Assembly: GCA_003024785.1 (NCBI GenBank)
Contig: PUQB01000120.1
Span: 484,098 to 548,097, forward strand
DNA length: 64,000 nucleotides
Origin: Selaginella tamariscina
Taxonomy: Eukaryota; Streptophyta; Lycopodiopsida; Selaginellales; Selaginellaceae
Reading direction: 5' to 3'
Shown here: positions 47,044-59,497 of the stretch, piece by piece
How the letters are laid out: each line of letters begins with the position of its first letter
Position numbering within the stretch: the first letter of the stretch is position 1
Translations under genes and position numbers: made by a program
Notes under the pieces: model-generated
What the model saw: only the letters and a program-made list of their open reading frames with translations
The model's database searches: none
Told to the model about the DNA's origin: nothing

Positions 47044-48740
47044 ATGACCACGAGCTGGACAGAGAGAAATCGGCCAGTGGTGATCAGAGAAATTCGAGTG
47101 CTCATCAAGGGCGAAGAACGAGCAGCGGAGCTAGTATCGCCCAAGTACTCCAAGTTTAAGGAATTAATCGGGCAACCTAACGTCCGACAAGTCAGGAAAC
47201 AATTACGATTAGATGAATTCTTCAACCTTCCGTGGGGAGAAGTGAAGGACCCAGGATTTGAGGAGAAGGCTAGACAATTCCTCCAGTCAGCGGAATTAGT
47301 GGTTAGTCAAACCGGGCGTAGGGGATACAATTCTGCACGGATGGGAGTGCCATCTTCCGCATTATGTTCGATGAACTGGCGATAGTCTTCCGGTTACCAG
47401 GGGACGACCTAGCCCTAGGGGAATGCTCGGACGCGGAGGTTCAACGGCCCGCCACCATAGGAAGTCATGGACTACGAGGCATACAAGCGAAGGAAGAAGC
47501 AACTGAGTTCGTAATGCTAGTGGCTTTCATGCTCACAGGAAGAACAGGGAGTTGGATCACCAGACAATTGGCAAACGGTCTTTGCAAGGAGTCACGATAA
47601 ATTGGGCTGACTGCCTTAAGCAGTACCTGATTCCGGCTCTAACTAGTGGGATTCACGAGGTTCGAGCCAGCACTGAGCAAAGGCTACCCACAGCTGGACA
47701 CATTGATATTTTGACCACGGGCTCATTCGGCCGAACGGTAGTAAGAGCACCACCACCACTCCAAATGGGGGAATAGCCAGAACCCCCGGAGTCAACAGAA
47801 GAACAGGCGTCAACAAAGGAGCAGGCGGAGGGTAGTCTCCTTCTGGACTAGGAATCACCAGGGTATGTACCGCGGGAACCCATCCATGCGATTCCCCTGG
47901 CTATAGGAACCCCAGTACCGGAAGACGCAATTGAGCAATCTAACGGACCCAGCCAGGGAGGGAAGAAGGACAAGCCCGAGGACGAATACGAAAGTAACTA
48001 TCAACACTTCCAAGCCAACGGACGATGGACCTCCACAGTCTATACCAGGCTCGCGGGGGTCTTTGACCAGCTAGACGAAGCCATGGCGATATAAGACGGC
48101 CTCGACCTCCCAGCGGTGGCAAGGGAACACAACGACATAGTGACAAAACTCACGGAGCGGCGGCAAGAAGCCTGGGAAGTCGCCCAAAGGGCTAAGGAGC
48201 TACTGAGTGAAGGAGGCCGACTGTGTATGATGACAATGAAGAGAATGAAGGACGCCTAGGAAAGCTAGAGCGAAAGGAGAGTGGACTTCCAGTGGTTGTA
48301 CAATGAGTGCGAAACTCTCCTAGGGATACTCAACGATGACCAGCACACCCGCAACCGGGTCATAGCCGGAAGGGAACAACAGATACAAGAATGCAAAGCT
48401 CGGTTAGAACTAAGGTGTAGGGAGCTTGCTGAGGCACAAGCAGAACTAACGGCGGTCAGAAGGGAATTACTGACAAAGATGCAACTCTCCAAAACCAGTA
48501 CCGCACCTACAGCCATCCAACCGGAACCCCTACTCAGGAGGCCAGAAGCGAGCACCCCTGGGCCAGCCAGCTCGGGTTAGGACTCGGCCCGGACCATCAG
48601 GGAGCTAGAGGTACACAGCCAGCTACAGGCCCAACTCCTCGCGGCAAAGGAACAAGAATTACAATGCTCCCGAAAAAGGATACAGGACCTGGAGGATCAG
48701 CTCCAACAGGCTCGGGAGCAATAGACAGAGTCCGAGGCAA
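47044..48740 (+). pseudogene. Extra ORF of the LTR element, unknown function, with C-terminal coiled coil
   Basis: Frames at 47044-47385, 47364-47600 and 48281-48580, plus intervening sequence, form a decayed protein. The N-terminal part reads KYSKFKELIGQPNVRQ, then FFNLPWGEVKDPGFEEKARQ, then DELAIVFRLPGDDLALGE and FVMLVAFMLTGRTGSWITRQ. The C-terminal part is rich in Glu, Gln, Leu and Arg (REQQIQECKARLELRCRELA) and predicted coiled coil. The position after where pol would be, and the domain layout, resemble the extra ORF of the element at 51-53 kb. I do not recognise a known enzyme. Confidence 0.5.
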
Positions 48741-48898
48741 AGTGCCAAAGGGTGATTGCGCTTTGAGAGGCAACCATCACCACATTAAAACCACGCTAGC
48801 GACAACAGAGAGTGAGATCACCATGTACCGGGAGCTCCAAAGAGCAGATAACTAGGGCACATGGCCCGAGGACGTGCCAACGAATAAGCCCGGGCATC

Positions 48899-49578
48899 TG
48901 GTTGACGGTGGCCCGTCATCGCGGCCATCCGGCAGATCGCCACCGGCGCTGATGAGCGGCTGGACGAAACGCCGAATAAGGGAGGTACTTCAGGTACGGA
49001 CTGATGGCGACCGGTGTTAGGCGGCGGCGTAAGCGGGCGAAGATCCGATCGTCCGAACCAACTACCCAGGTACGAAGGACAACACGCGTGAGGAGGCACA
49101 TAAATGTGACAGGCAGGACTCTGTCACCAGGCGGCAGACTAGTGAGAGAGCGCCACTTGTAGCTAGGGACTAGTGGTAGGTACCCACTATATAAGCCGGA
49201 AGGCTGGTAGTGGGTCGGGGTCTTTTTGGAGTCAAGTCTGCATCTTATAGATTACTCCCGTCAAAGATAGTTGTACTCAGGCAGGCAATATATATACCCA
49301 TTTCCTTCTATTCTCCCCACCAGCGGGCATTCCCCACTTGCCGACTCCTGGGTCCCACAATCCTCTCTGCCCAAGTCATCTCAATAGAACTCCCCTCTCA
49401 CCTGTACACGGACCCTCGCGGCGTCTAGGTAGAGGCCAACCTGATATTTCCCATTACTCTTGAGGTAAGGCCGGTGTACTGGCAGAACCCTGGAGTTGGA
49501 CGCTCTCGACAGCGTCCTGGCGACCACTGCAGCTTCTTGAGAAGCACCACATCTGACCTGCGGAGTCCTCGACGACTA
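48899..49578 (+). repeat. 3' LTR of the 8.2-kb element
   Basis: Partner of the 5' LTR at 41381-42063. The two differ by scattered transitions and a few small gaps, so the insertion is not very recent. Confidence 0.9.
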
Positions 49579-50075
49579 GGATTGAACTCATGGCCTCATA
49601 TGGAAGGCTCCATCCTGACGCCAAGGATGTCGAAGGCAATAACGAAGATTGAATTTGAGGCCGCCCATGTTAAGGATTAAACTTGAGGTCGCACTATGTG
49701 AGAATCAATGATTCTCGCCCAGTGGGATCAAACTCACAACCTTAAGCCAAATGCTGCAACTTCGAATGGGGATGCACCATCCTCAACATTGAGGATTGAG
49801 CATCCCGTTAAGTCACCAATGAAAATTGAATTTGAAGCCACTCAAATTGAACTTAAAGTTGTTGCAACTAGCAATTGGTTCGAGGATCAAACTCACAACT
49901 TTGGATGGGGATGCACCATCATCAACACTGAGGATGGAGCATTTTGTTTGAGGCACCAACGAGGAGGATCAAACTCAAGACCATTGGGATTGAAGTTAAA
50001 GGTGCATCTAGTAAGGATTGAAATTGTAGACTTGAGGCCAAGAATGACATTGTGTACAGATTTAATAAATTTCAC
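49579..50075. repeat. Degenerate minisatellite-like region, right part
   Basis: Continuation of the 40070-41380 repeat composition (GATCAAACTCACAACCTT, GGATTGAA words) beyond the inserted LTR element. Confidence 0.7.
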
Positions 50076-50270
50076 TTGCTAATATATAGATTTTATTTAA
50101 AATGTAATGACCACATGTATGGATGTGTTGACATGACAATCTGACATGTGCAATCAATGTGCAATGCGTACATTATATGCACTCTTAATCTTTGTATGTT
50201 TTAAGTTGCAATTCAATTATGTGTACATGTGTGTGAGGCATGGAAAGGCTTGGAAAATGGTGACTGCACA

Positions 50271-50272
<2 letters not shown>

Positions 50273-50311
<39 letters not shown>

Positions 50312-50362
50312 TATATGTATGTATGTATGTATGTATGTATATATGTATATGTATATATATCT
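50273..50362. repeat. (AT)n and (TGTA)n microsatellite
   Basis: An AT run to about 50308 is followed by tandem TATG units. Confidence 0.9.
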
Positions 50363-50379
50363 GAAAAAAGCTTTGAGGG

Positions 50380-50989
50380 TGTTGAACCGTAAAATCCTAC
50401 CCATCGCACATCGGTAAGATAACCTACGACAAACTCATATTAAGGGTCTACCGGAATAAGATAGAGAAAAGATCAGTCATCAGAAAGTCGGGAAAAGGGT
50501 AAGGATGGCAAGGTGTATAGTAGGTAGCAGTACTATGGATCCCCACACAGTATTGAAAAGGAGAACAGTATACTACATATCAGAAATACGAGTAAGAGAT
50601 AAACGTATAGAGAGAGAAAGGAATCTTATATTATGTCCTCGCACGGCATAGGGTACAAAATAACAATATACTCGGGATGCCCTTCTAGTCCTAAACTGGT
50701 CTACTTATACCCGTACTCTAGGTCCCGTACTAGCAGTTATCACAACTGCCTTCCAACCTTATCCATTCAGTTACTGTAACTCCTTCTTATCCTTATCCAA
50801 AAATGCCGTACTCCGCTGGTATCGTATTGCAGTGATGACCCGTATTGCGGTAATGCGTTAGTAACTCATACTCTGATATATCCTTCTCACTCTTGGTTTT
50901 CCACAATATATATTGTTTTTGATATTTTCTCATTATATTGCCCATGAAATAACAAGAAATTCTACCAATGTTTAACTATGCTCTTAACA
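50380..50989 (-). repeat. 3' LTR of the gypsy element
   Basis: Bounded by TGTTGAACC and CTTAACA (plus strand), so TG...CA ends, and preceded in the element sense by the polypurine tract CTGGGGGA. Only one copy is in the window, so the boundary is inferred from the ends. Confidence 0.65.
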
Positions 50990-51028
50990 TCCCCCAGACT
51001 GGAAGTGTTGCATCGCCCCAATGCAACC

Positions 51029-53128
51029 TTACGATGTGCCCGCACTTCCGCACATAGAACCGATGAAGTTCTTCAACTTGAGATTCTCCTCGCGTAACTT
51101 CCGTACTTTGTCTACATCATCAGATGTTGGAGTTGCTGCCGGATTGAACTCACTAATCTTCTCATGGATATTACGGACTTGATCAACTAATGTGTGTACT
51201 GTGTCCATGAGTACCTTGTTTTTGATTGTACAACCAGCGTATGATATTTGACTGCTCCAAGAATTGCTTGTCGAGCGTATTGCAGCGGTCATGAAGCTGC
51301 TGACTGAAAGTAGCTTTTGCGCGTTGAAGTGCTACCTGCTGTGTAATACCATCAAAGACACTGCAAAGGTGGGAAAGCTGACCTTCGAGAGTCATATCCT
51401 ATGGTGGGTCCTGTGGTGGGAGTCCGGGTGAAGCTATCTGGTCATAAGTGCGCTTTGAACTCCTCGAGATGTCTCGCTCTGTCGATCCGAAGCGTGATGA
51501 CCCATCTATTGTATTGGTGAGTAGGGCTGCTACTCGTGCTGGTCTTTATCGTGGAGGTTCTTCTTGGCAGTCTGTCCAGGTGTTGGTTCTACTGAATCCG
51601 GTTTTTGTCCTAACTGCCGTACTGTTGACTCCCGTACTAGCTGTGCTGGAGGTTACTACCTGTGGTGGTATGATATGAATAGATGTACCTGCCATAGTCT
51701 AATGTTGAACTGATGGTGGCAATGGAACTACGGTAGGACCCGTACTGTTGAATGGTACACAATCTTCATACTCCATGGGTGTTGTGGAAGTCGGTCCTGT
51801 GGACGGATTGTGGTCTGGTAGTACTGTGTCGTCACCCTCCGTGTGTGGTACCAAAGTTGATGCTGTAAGCTTGTTCCGCACCCTCTCTGGTCTCCTCGTG
51901 GTAAAGGTCTCCTTTGCAATACTCGATCATCGTCTTCGTCATCGTCCAGAAACTCGAGTACAATTTTGGGCTCCTTTGACTGCGGCTCCTCTGGCTTGTT
52001 CGCTTGCGTACGTGGTCGTTTCTTCGGCTTAGTTGGTAGTGGTGCATCCAAATTACGGACGTCGAACACATTATCTAGATACTGATTCGTAAGACCAAAC
52101 CAAAAGCCTATCCTTGATGTGAGTACCAGTGTACCTGTGGGTGCTAAATCCGCATACGTAATATTGAGAGCTGTGAGAATATGATGAAGCATTGGAAATA
52201 CCGTCGTCTCCTTGTCCTTGCTTTTGGGGTTGTGCAGCGTGTTCAACTCACGTAGTAGCCCTACTACGACTAGTTCCCCCAATCCGGTTTCTGTCCCTGC
52301 TCAGATTGATGATAGACATACCCGATCTCCTTATTGAATCCTCTGGTCTGTGAAAGCGAATGCAGTTGTGATAGCCTTAATACGGCTCTTATGAGGCTCT
52401 CGTAGGATTGACGTTGGTGCCGCATTCACCGTCTTCTGCTTTTGCCAAAACTTGTCCATATTATCGTGTAATGATGCATGTATGTGTTGACTTGCGAATC
52501 GGATCATAAAGATGTCTGGTTCTGGAAATTGAAAAACATCCCGAATGAGCTTACTTGTAAACGCAAATGCGCCGCCCTGTAGTTGTAAAGCCTTGTATTG
52601 TGGTAGATATGCCTTGATCGCCTGGTCGACCAAGTGTTCACCTTGTTGATCCAATCGTTTGTGCATGAATGTTTCGAAATATCGCTCCAGCTGCATCCTC
52701 TGGATCCATTCGCGTATGTTGAAATCAGTGTTGGTGCCGGACGGACAATCGATAAAGCACGTAAGCGGAATTGAAACCGCCGTTCGGATTGAGACGCCGT
52801 ATTGACCCCTGTTGCCGAAGTACTCGTATCTTGTACTCATCCATGGATTCCATATGGCCCGTGAAATAAAGGAAGAAAGAGAAGAAAAACTTGAAGATGG
52901 GAAGGAGGAAGAAATTGAAGAAGAATTGAAAAACCCTAATGAGTGCTGCGCGGGGAGTACCCTTAACTTATACTCAGGGAATTTATGGTCTGTCAGTTTC
53001 TGCAGCTGTCCACGTGTCGAAATCAGATTGGTTGGTGTGTAATTTCCTTGGTTTTCGATAGATTTGAGGGAATATTCATCATTGGATTTTGCATTCCTCG
53101 GACTTGTCGCTTTCTTGGATTCTGTCAT
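51029..53128 (-). pseudogene. Extra ORF after integrase, unknown function
   Basis: Minus-strand frames 53128-52331, 52282-51728 and 51395-51029 form one decayed reading region. The first part reads EWIQRMQLERYFETFMHKRL and then GGAFAFTSKLIRDVFQFPEP. The middle has an acidic stretch, FLDDDEDDDRVLQ, after a basic KPKKRPRTQANK (possible nuclear signal). The last part is Gln-rich and coiled-coil-like. It matches the position of additional ORFs in Tat/Athila elements, whose function is not established. Confidence 0.55.
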
Positions 53129-53249
53129 TCGCTCGTGTGAGTAATCCTGTCGATGTTTCGAGAAGATTCTGCTGACGTCACTCTCCAGCTGGCCACATTT
53201 TTTCCATGTCTTGTTCGACTTACGGTTTTGATCGTATTCCGACCATTGT

Positions 53250-56200
53250 TTAGTGCAGATGTTTTTGGGTCGTCATATGTTTGTTCGTACTCCGGGTCAT
53301 TGTCGAGATCTTCCTCTGGCTTGTTAGATGTATATTTCCGTATGCGATTCGTATTTGTTGTAAGTAAAACCCGTGTTGTACGTCATCAATGTGACGTGTT
53401 GTTATCTCGTATGTCGTAATTATATATGGTCCATACCATTTGGACTTGAATTTATGACCAATCGGTCGAAGATTCCCTTGATAATGCCATACCATTTCTC
53501 CGACTCGGAATATGGGTCGTCGTTGTACTCGTCGTAATCGATCGTGCCATGCCTTAATACGTGTTTGTATGCTTGTATATTAAAAACTGCTTGCTTTTTT
53601 CATCAAGTTTTTCAGTTGTAGTAGTCGTTGCTTAACTTGCTCTGTTCCCCAATGCCGTATTCAGTGACATCCGCAATGATGGTATAATATACTCTATAGG
53701 CGTAATAGCTTCTAATCCGTATGTAAGTTGAAATGGAGTAAACTTTGTTGCCACTTTATACGTAGTACGGTATGCCCATAATGCTGATGGAAGTTTTTCA
53801 TCCAGTTTTTACGATTGTGTTTACTATCTTGGTTAGTACGGTCTTCAGTATTTTGTTAGTAGCCTCTGCTTGTCCGTTTCCTTGTGGATAATACGCAGTA
53901 GAGGTGTAATGCTTTACCAAATATTCGTTGCAGAGTACTTTGATGACGTTGTTGACGAAATGAGTTCCTTGATCACTGATAAGTTCCATTGGAGCGCCAA
54001 ATCGTACTACGATATTCTCGTAGATAAACTTAGCTACCCGTGTTGCGGCAATCCCGTAATGCGATAGCCTCTGCCCATTTAGTAACATAATCCGTGAGTA
54101 CCAATATATATGATTCCTCTTGCTACTTTTAGGATTGATTGGTCCCATAAAATCCATTCCCCATTTCATAAATGGAGCTAATGGTTCCGTTGGATGTAAT
54201 GGTTGGACTTGATGATGTGGAGCTGGTTGGTGTTCATTGCACTTCAAACATTTTGACAATATCGATAGCATCCTTGAATAACGTGGGCCACCATAATCCA
54301 GACTGTAATATTTTTGTGCTGTTAATGTTCCTGCAAAATGTCCACCATGTTCCCTGAATGAGCTTCCCGTAATACGGTCTGCACTTCTTCCATTGGCACA
54401 CATCTCCTTAAAACTTCATCTTTGCCCTTCTTATATAATACCTGACACCATGCAGTATGGCTTACATCGTAATACGAGTTGTTTGCTGTTGTGTTGTTGC
54501 GTACTTACCGGTGCTGTTCCAGTAGTTAAAAAGTATTCAATATCTTGAAGATATCCTTCGTAATTTCCATGCTTTTGGTGGTTGTTCTTGTTGTACCTGG
54601 AATAAGTTAGCATCTGGTAGTTCATCATTCACGCCAACACCTTCTTCTTCATTCGTAATACGACTTAGGAAATCTGCTTGTTGGTGTAATTTGCCTGGTT
54701 TGTGAATGATTTGAAAGTCGAACTCCTGTAATAATAAAAACCAGCGTACTAATCTTCCTTCAGCTTAGTCTTGCTTAACAAATGTGTCAAAGCTTGATGA
54801 TCAACAATGAACTTGACTTTGTTTGCTAGCAAATAATGTCGAAATTTCTTTGCTGCATAAACCATTCCGAGTGCTTAGTCGTGTAATTTTCTTCTGCAGG
54901 TGCTAACCGCGACTCGTAATATAATGGTCGATCTTTCCCTCTCTGGGTTTGCGTTAATATGCATCCGATAGCGTATGACGATGCGTCCACTTGTACATGA
55001 AACTCCTGTGCCAATTTGGACTCGCTAAAATAGGAGCCTTCATTAATGCCTGCTTTAAGTATTGAAACTCTGTTCGCATTGCATCCCATTTGAATGGTTG
55101 CGTTTTCCTCAAAAGCATAGTTAATGGCTTCGCTATTGCTGCATAATTTTTGATAAATCTTCGATGATATCCCATTTTCCTAAAAGCCGTCGTACTCCGC
55201 TTACGTCTTTAGGAGGTTGCATTGTTTGTATGACTTTGATTTTATCTTGATCCACCATTATTCCGTCCTTGCATATAATATGCCCAAGCAAAATCCCTGA
55301 TCTCACGGAAAACACGCACTTCTCCGGATTAAGAGCTATATTGTTCAATCGGCATTTCCCAAAACACTTCGTTAAACAGTCCAGGTGTATATCTTGTGCT
55401 CCATAAATGCTAAAATCATCCAAGAAAACTTTCATAAACGTGGTCAAATAATCCCGGAATGTTTCGCTAACCAAACGTTGAAAGGTAAATGGTGCATTAC
55501 ATAGCCCAAAAGGCATAACGCGATACGCATATGTACCCCAAGGACTAATGAATGCCGTTTTCGGTTGATCCTCAGGATCTACTTGAACTTGGTTATATCC
55601 TGAAAATCCGTCCAGAAAAGAGTACATTTCATGTCCTGCTACTGTATCCAACAATTCTTCGGTGAATGGTATTGGGTACGTATCCGCTTCGTTACATCAT
55701 TCAACTTCTTATAATTGACGCAGATATTTTTGCCATTCTTCTTTGGGACTACGACTATTGGTGATAACCATTGCGGGTTTTCAATTGGATATATGAATCC
55801 GGCCTGTAATAACTTGTCCACTTCTTCTCACTTTCGCTAAAAATGTTGGATTCATTCGGTATGCTTGCTGTTTCGGAACTGCATGTGGTAATAGTTCTAT
55901 CTTATGAGTACAAATTAGGTGGAACTCCCTTAAGATCCTCGTAGCTCCATGCAAAAACATCTGCATTTTGACGTAGTACTGCTATCAACTGTCTTCGGTA
56001 TTCCGGCTCGAGATCAACTGCTATTCGTACTTTTCGTGGTCCATATTCACTTGTTTTAATTTCAACTTCTTCAGTCTTCTCATTCGTAGTAATTTAGTTT
56101 TGTTGAGTACGTATCTCTGTTCGTGCTCTGTCTCGAATTGTAACTGTTGTTGCAAAGGTTGTTTAAACTTATCTTTAGTCCGAGAGTATCCATATGTTGC

Positions 56201-56812
56201 TGTTGTTGATCACTAGTACCGTCTTTTCCATGTTTTCTTCTTCCGTCATCTGGTATAAATCCGCTTGTGCTATCTCTATGAGGTCTGGATTACTTTCGAA
56301 TAGGAGTTTTTCTTCTTCCTGTTCAAGCCGTAATGCCAGTCGAAATCCTCCATTTGCAATGGTCGAGTCGGTCGTCCGATTGGCTTCTTCTGCTGTTCGA
56401 ACAACTGCTTCTTGTCCACTCTTATAGAGTACCATTTCGTCGTGCTCCCAATTATGTCGTACTTTTGCATCTCTTAACCATGGTCTTCCTAGTAATATCT
56501 GGTATGGTTTACTAGTCTGCTCGATACGTAGTAACCAAAGATACCTTAAACTTGATTCCTGCAATTTCCATACACAGATCTGATTATACCAATGGGTCTT
56601 ACTTTCCTCTGATCAGCCATCCGTACCAAGAAAGGCGCATTTTCAATAGGCCCAAGACCCAATTGTTTGCAAATCTGCTCTTCAATTATGTTCACTCCTG
56701 AACCTCCATCAATAGGTATATTCTGAATATTGTTTTTACCAATCCGAGCCGTAATCATTGGCACCTCCTCATCCCAGTCCTTCTCGTCTGTAAGAACTTC
56801 CGTTGTATTCAC
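53250..56812 (-). pseudogene. gypsy pol: protease, reverse transcriptase, RNase H, integrase
   Basis: Protease at 56812-56546 has IPIDGGSGVNIIEEQICKQL, and YQILLGRPWLRDAKV lies nearby. Reverse transcriptase at 55821-55133 has WLSPIVVVPKKNGKNICVNY, then MPFGLCNAPFTFQRLV and the catalytic FLDD (variant of YxDD). RNase H at 55089-54826 has FHVQVDASSYAIGCILTQ. Integrase at 54403-53798 has an HHCC finger (EHGGHFAGTL through CLKCNEH), then Asp in GMDFMGP, Asp in ISDQGTHFVN and Glu in GNGQAEATN, so the DDE triad is present. The C-terminal KFKSKWYGPYIIT follows at about 53450. Several single-base frame changes separate the blocks. Confidence 0.85.
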
Positions 56813-57241
56813 TCCTACCTGACTTGTATCGTTTGAATATTACTACCCAAAGCATTTGTTATCTGTGTTCGTAAAAATGGTGCTAATGTCAGTAACTCCT
56901 TTATAGTTAACTGTACAGGTTGTTGCAGAATCACAGCAACAATACGATCTCCAAGTGGTACCGTTGATGTGGATTGCTGTGAATGCATGCTCATTTCATT
57001 AGTCATCGAGTCTTGATTTTCCCCTTGTTGCATTTTCTGAATTTGATCAGTTACTCGTTGTACTGTAGCCTTTTCTTTCTCCCAATTCTTGCGTATTGGT
57101 TCTTCTTTGCTTGGCTCCATCCGTACTCGCTTGGCTCGTGTTACCGCATACGTCTCAGTTGAGGGTAGTTCTGTATTTGCTCCCATTTGCACTCGTAATT
57201 TTGTTCGTGTGGTCATCTGCTAATCATTCTCTTGTTGAACT

Positions 57242-57817
57242 TCAATTCTCCGTCGCTGGTTCAGTGGAAGATGTTCCGGTGTTAAATTCACGTTGTGGAC
57301 ATTCTGGTGAATAATGTCCCATCTCACCACATGTGTAACAATGAATATTGTTAAGTCGATTACATTCAGTAGAATAGTGTCCTTTTTCTCCACATCTAAA
57401 ACATGTCACATTAGGATTCTGACCTCGTAATGCTGGTGGAGGTGGTATTGGTGGTAATAACGGTGGTCCTGGCTGTGCCGGAGCTGGTAACAAAGGTTCC
57501 TCTGCGTGGTACCTCCGTATTATTACCTTGCCGGTAGAATGCTCCGGATTCACGGGGAAATCTCCTTCCATTTCCATTTCTGCGTTCCCCATTATACGAT
57601 CTTTGTGGATAATCGTATGAATTAGCATTTCGTGGTTGTGGATAATCGTATGAGTTAGCATTCCGATTGTTGTTCCATCTAGGTGGTGGTGAAAATTGTC
57701 AGTACGTCCCATGTTCCGACATTGTCTCGCTTCATGACCTATTCCTCCACACATCTGACACTTGGGTATCTTACATTCAGAAGCATTATGTATGCACGTT
57801 GTAACTAAAATGGGCAT
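57242..57817 (-). pseudogene. gypsy gag C-terminus with three CCHC zinc knuckles
   Basis: Three CX2CX4HX4C knuckles are visible: CQMCGGIGHEARQC, CFRCGEKGHYSTEC and CYTCGEMGHYSPEC, with a proline-rich linker between the first and second. The gag core that should precede them is absent because the element is truncated here. Confidence 0.85.
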
Positions 57818-57835
57818 GATACGTGAAAATGGGAA

Positions 57836-58197
57836 TATAAAATAAATTACTAATTAATACTTAAGTTTTAATTATTAATTAATCATTTAATTAATATGTA
57901 ATTAAGCCTTAAATATTAATTAATTAATTAATTAATCCTTCAATAATCTTACTTAGTAAGGAATTTCTTAAAATATCTTAGAATATTCATATTATTCTAA
58001 AAATAGTTTATAATAATGAAGAAATACTATCAACATAATTACAAATGAAATCATTTTCTTATCAACATGTTAATTTTTTATAAATACTTTCTTTCTATCA
58101 TACAAAGAATCTTTTCATTTTGTCTAAATCATCACTCTCCGGATTAATCAAATCATTTTGGTCAATATCTTGATGTTGTTGCCACCACTTAACACTC
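57836..58197. other. AT-rich spacer
   Basis: Sequence rich in TTAATTAA words with one TTAGAATATTC block near 57970-57990 that faintly resembles the subterminal ATATTCTAG words of the MULE. No gene. Confidence 0.4.
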
Positions 58198-59190
58198 TCA
58201 CGAATGCAATTGGGAGTTGCCATCCTTGTTAATACATAAGATGTGATAAGAGAAGGTCTGCATAAAGGCTTCATCTAAAAACTGACGTTCCTTAAGAATA
58301 ATATTATAAAGCGCCCGGTTGCTATCCTTCATTTTATAAAATTCAATATCACGAGAAAGAAAAGCTTCAGGAAATGTATGATACGGTGGATACTGCTCAC
58401 AAAAATTTTCGAGATTCTTCTTTCTGAGGCACGTATCCAAGTAGTTCACTAGCTCATCCATGATATCGGTATCAGAATATGGATCGAAAGTGATTGGATG
58501 AATACAAGCAATGTTTTGGTTGAGCATAGCCTTCTGAGGAGAGTCGTCTACTACTAACAGATTGTGTTCTTCGTTATCCTTAAGCGACTGATCTCCCCAT
58601 GAGTCCCAATTATTCTTTCATTCTTGAAGAAGTATGGCTTGCTTTCTTTCTTATATTGAAATTCGAGAGGTTTATGACACATTCGCTGGTCAAAAATCCA
58701 ATCTTTACGAATCACCTCTTCTGCAACACTACAATGTTTCTTAAGTAAACTCAACACGGTGTTAAGTTATGAATCTGCATGCATGACCAAATCCCCACAA
58801 GCGCACCCATCTCCTTAAGCTTTTGAAAGAGACGATCCAACCCTGGACGAAAAATAATATCATATCGAAATTTACCATGACAAGGAATGAAATCTCCTTG
58901 TTTGATTTCTGTTTTTCTATCCTGGGGCCTTTGTCGATGAAGCAGAACACCATTGACATCCAACAACACAATATGGCCATGAGTAACATGAGATAGCGTT
59001 GCCTCTTGAATACTTTGCAAATCACTTGTTTGCTCCCTTTCACATTTATCCGTTGCCACTATTCTCGTTGCCTATCCCTTCATCATTTAATTGTACATCA
59101 TCCTTACAAGATTCAGATATTGCATGCGCTGAAGAAATTGATTTCGGAACTGAACCAATAAAAATGATGATGAAGTGGCCCCCATGGTAA
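58198..59190 (-). pseudogene. FCP1/NIF-type HAD phosphatase-like gene, frameshifted
   Basis: FCP1-type phosphatases use a DxDGT/V motif to remove phosphate from proteins. On the minus strand, about 59059-58755 encodes HGHIVLLDVNGVLLHRQRP (second catalytic Asp replaced by Asn) and FRPGLDRLFQKLKEMGALVG followed by IWSC. 58757-58600 adds KHCSVAEEV and WIFDQRMCH. After a one-base frame change, 58570-58198 encodes LLVVDDSPQKAMLNQNIACI. This is the HAD layout of the plant TIM50/FCP1-like family. An acidic N-terminal segment seems to lie upstream in another frame to about 59190. Asn at the second Asp, plus frameshifts, suggest inactivity. The gene lies between a truncated gypsy element and the second ParB-methyltransferase-like gene. 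Confidence 0.7.
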
Positions 59191-59497
59191 CGATGTTTTG
59201 AGCTGCATTATTATCCATTTCCTGCATGAACTCTGTCATTCTGACATGTGGCACAAGAAATTGTCGCCAAACCCCTCTCTTACCTCATGGCAATGCTGAA
59301 AATCCATGTTCTCAATTATTTCATTACATCTGCAAAATGATAATTAGCTGACCTTAAAATTATCAAGGTATATTATTTACCTTGTTAATGTGTGACCCAT
59401 GTTTGAACTAAAAGCTTCATTAATCCTTGAGAATTTATTTTCTGTACAAATATAAAAGAAATATACAAAAATGCCTTATGTTACACTCATTTTACAA

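Larger units (their letters stand above)
41381..49578 (+). mobile_element. Non-autonomous gypsy-type LTR retrotransposon, complete
   Basis: Two long terminal repeats of 683 and 680 bp flank the element, which is bordered by GGATC at 41376-41380 and GGATT at 49579-49583, a 5-bp target duplication with one change. The LTRs run TGGTTGACGG to CGACGACCA (CTA at the 3' copy). The interior encodes gag, a protease and a large extra ORF ending in coiled coil, all broken by stops. I can find no reverse transcriptase, RNase H or integrase motif. Its G+C content is much higher than that of the surroundings. A solo LTR of another family is nested inside. Confidence 0.85.
50380..57835 (-). mobile_element. 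5'-truncated Ty3/gypsy element with extra ORF (Tat/Athila-like layout)
   Basis: Along the minus strand from 57.8 to 50.4 kb the order is: gag zinc knuckles, protease, reverse transcriptase, RNase H, integrase, an extra ORF, a polypurine tract (TGGGGGA just above 50989) and the 3' LTR. No second LTR or gag core is found above 57835, so the 5' end is missing. RT before integrase shows the gypsy type. There is no chromodomain, and a large ORF after the integrase points to the non-chromovirus Tat/Athila group. Multiple frame changes show it is inactive. Confidence 0.85.

Noticed and set aside
57960..58000. Right end of a second MULE near the phosphatase gene
   Set aside because: A TTAGAATATTC block resembles the subterminal words, but no GGAGGCT terminus or target duplication could be found.
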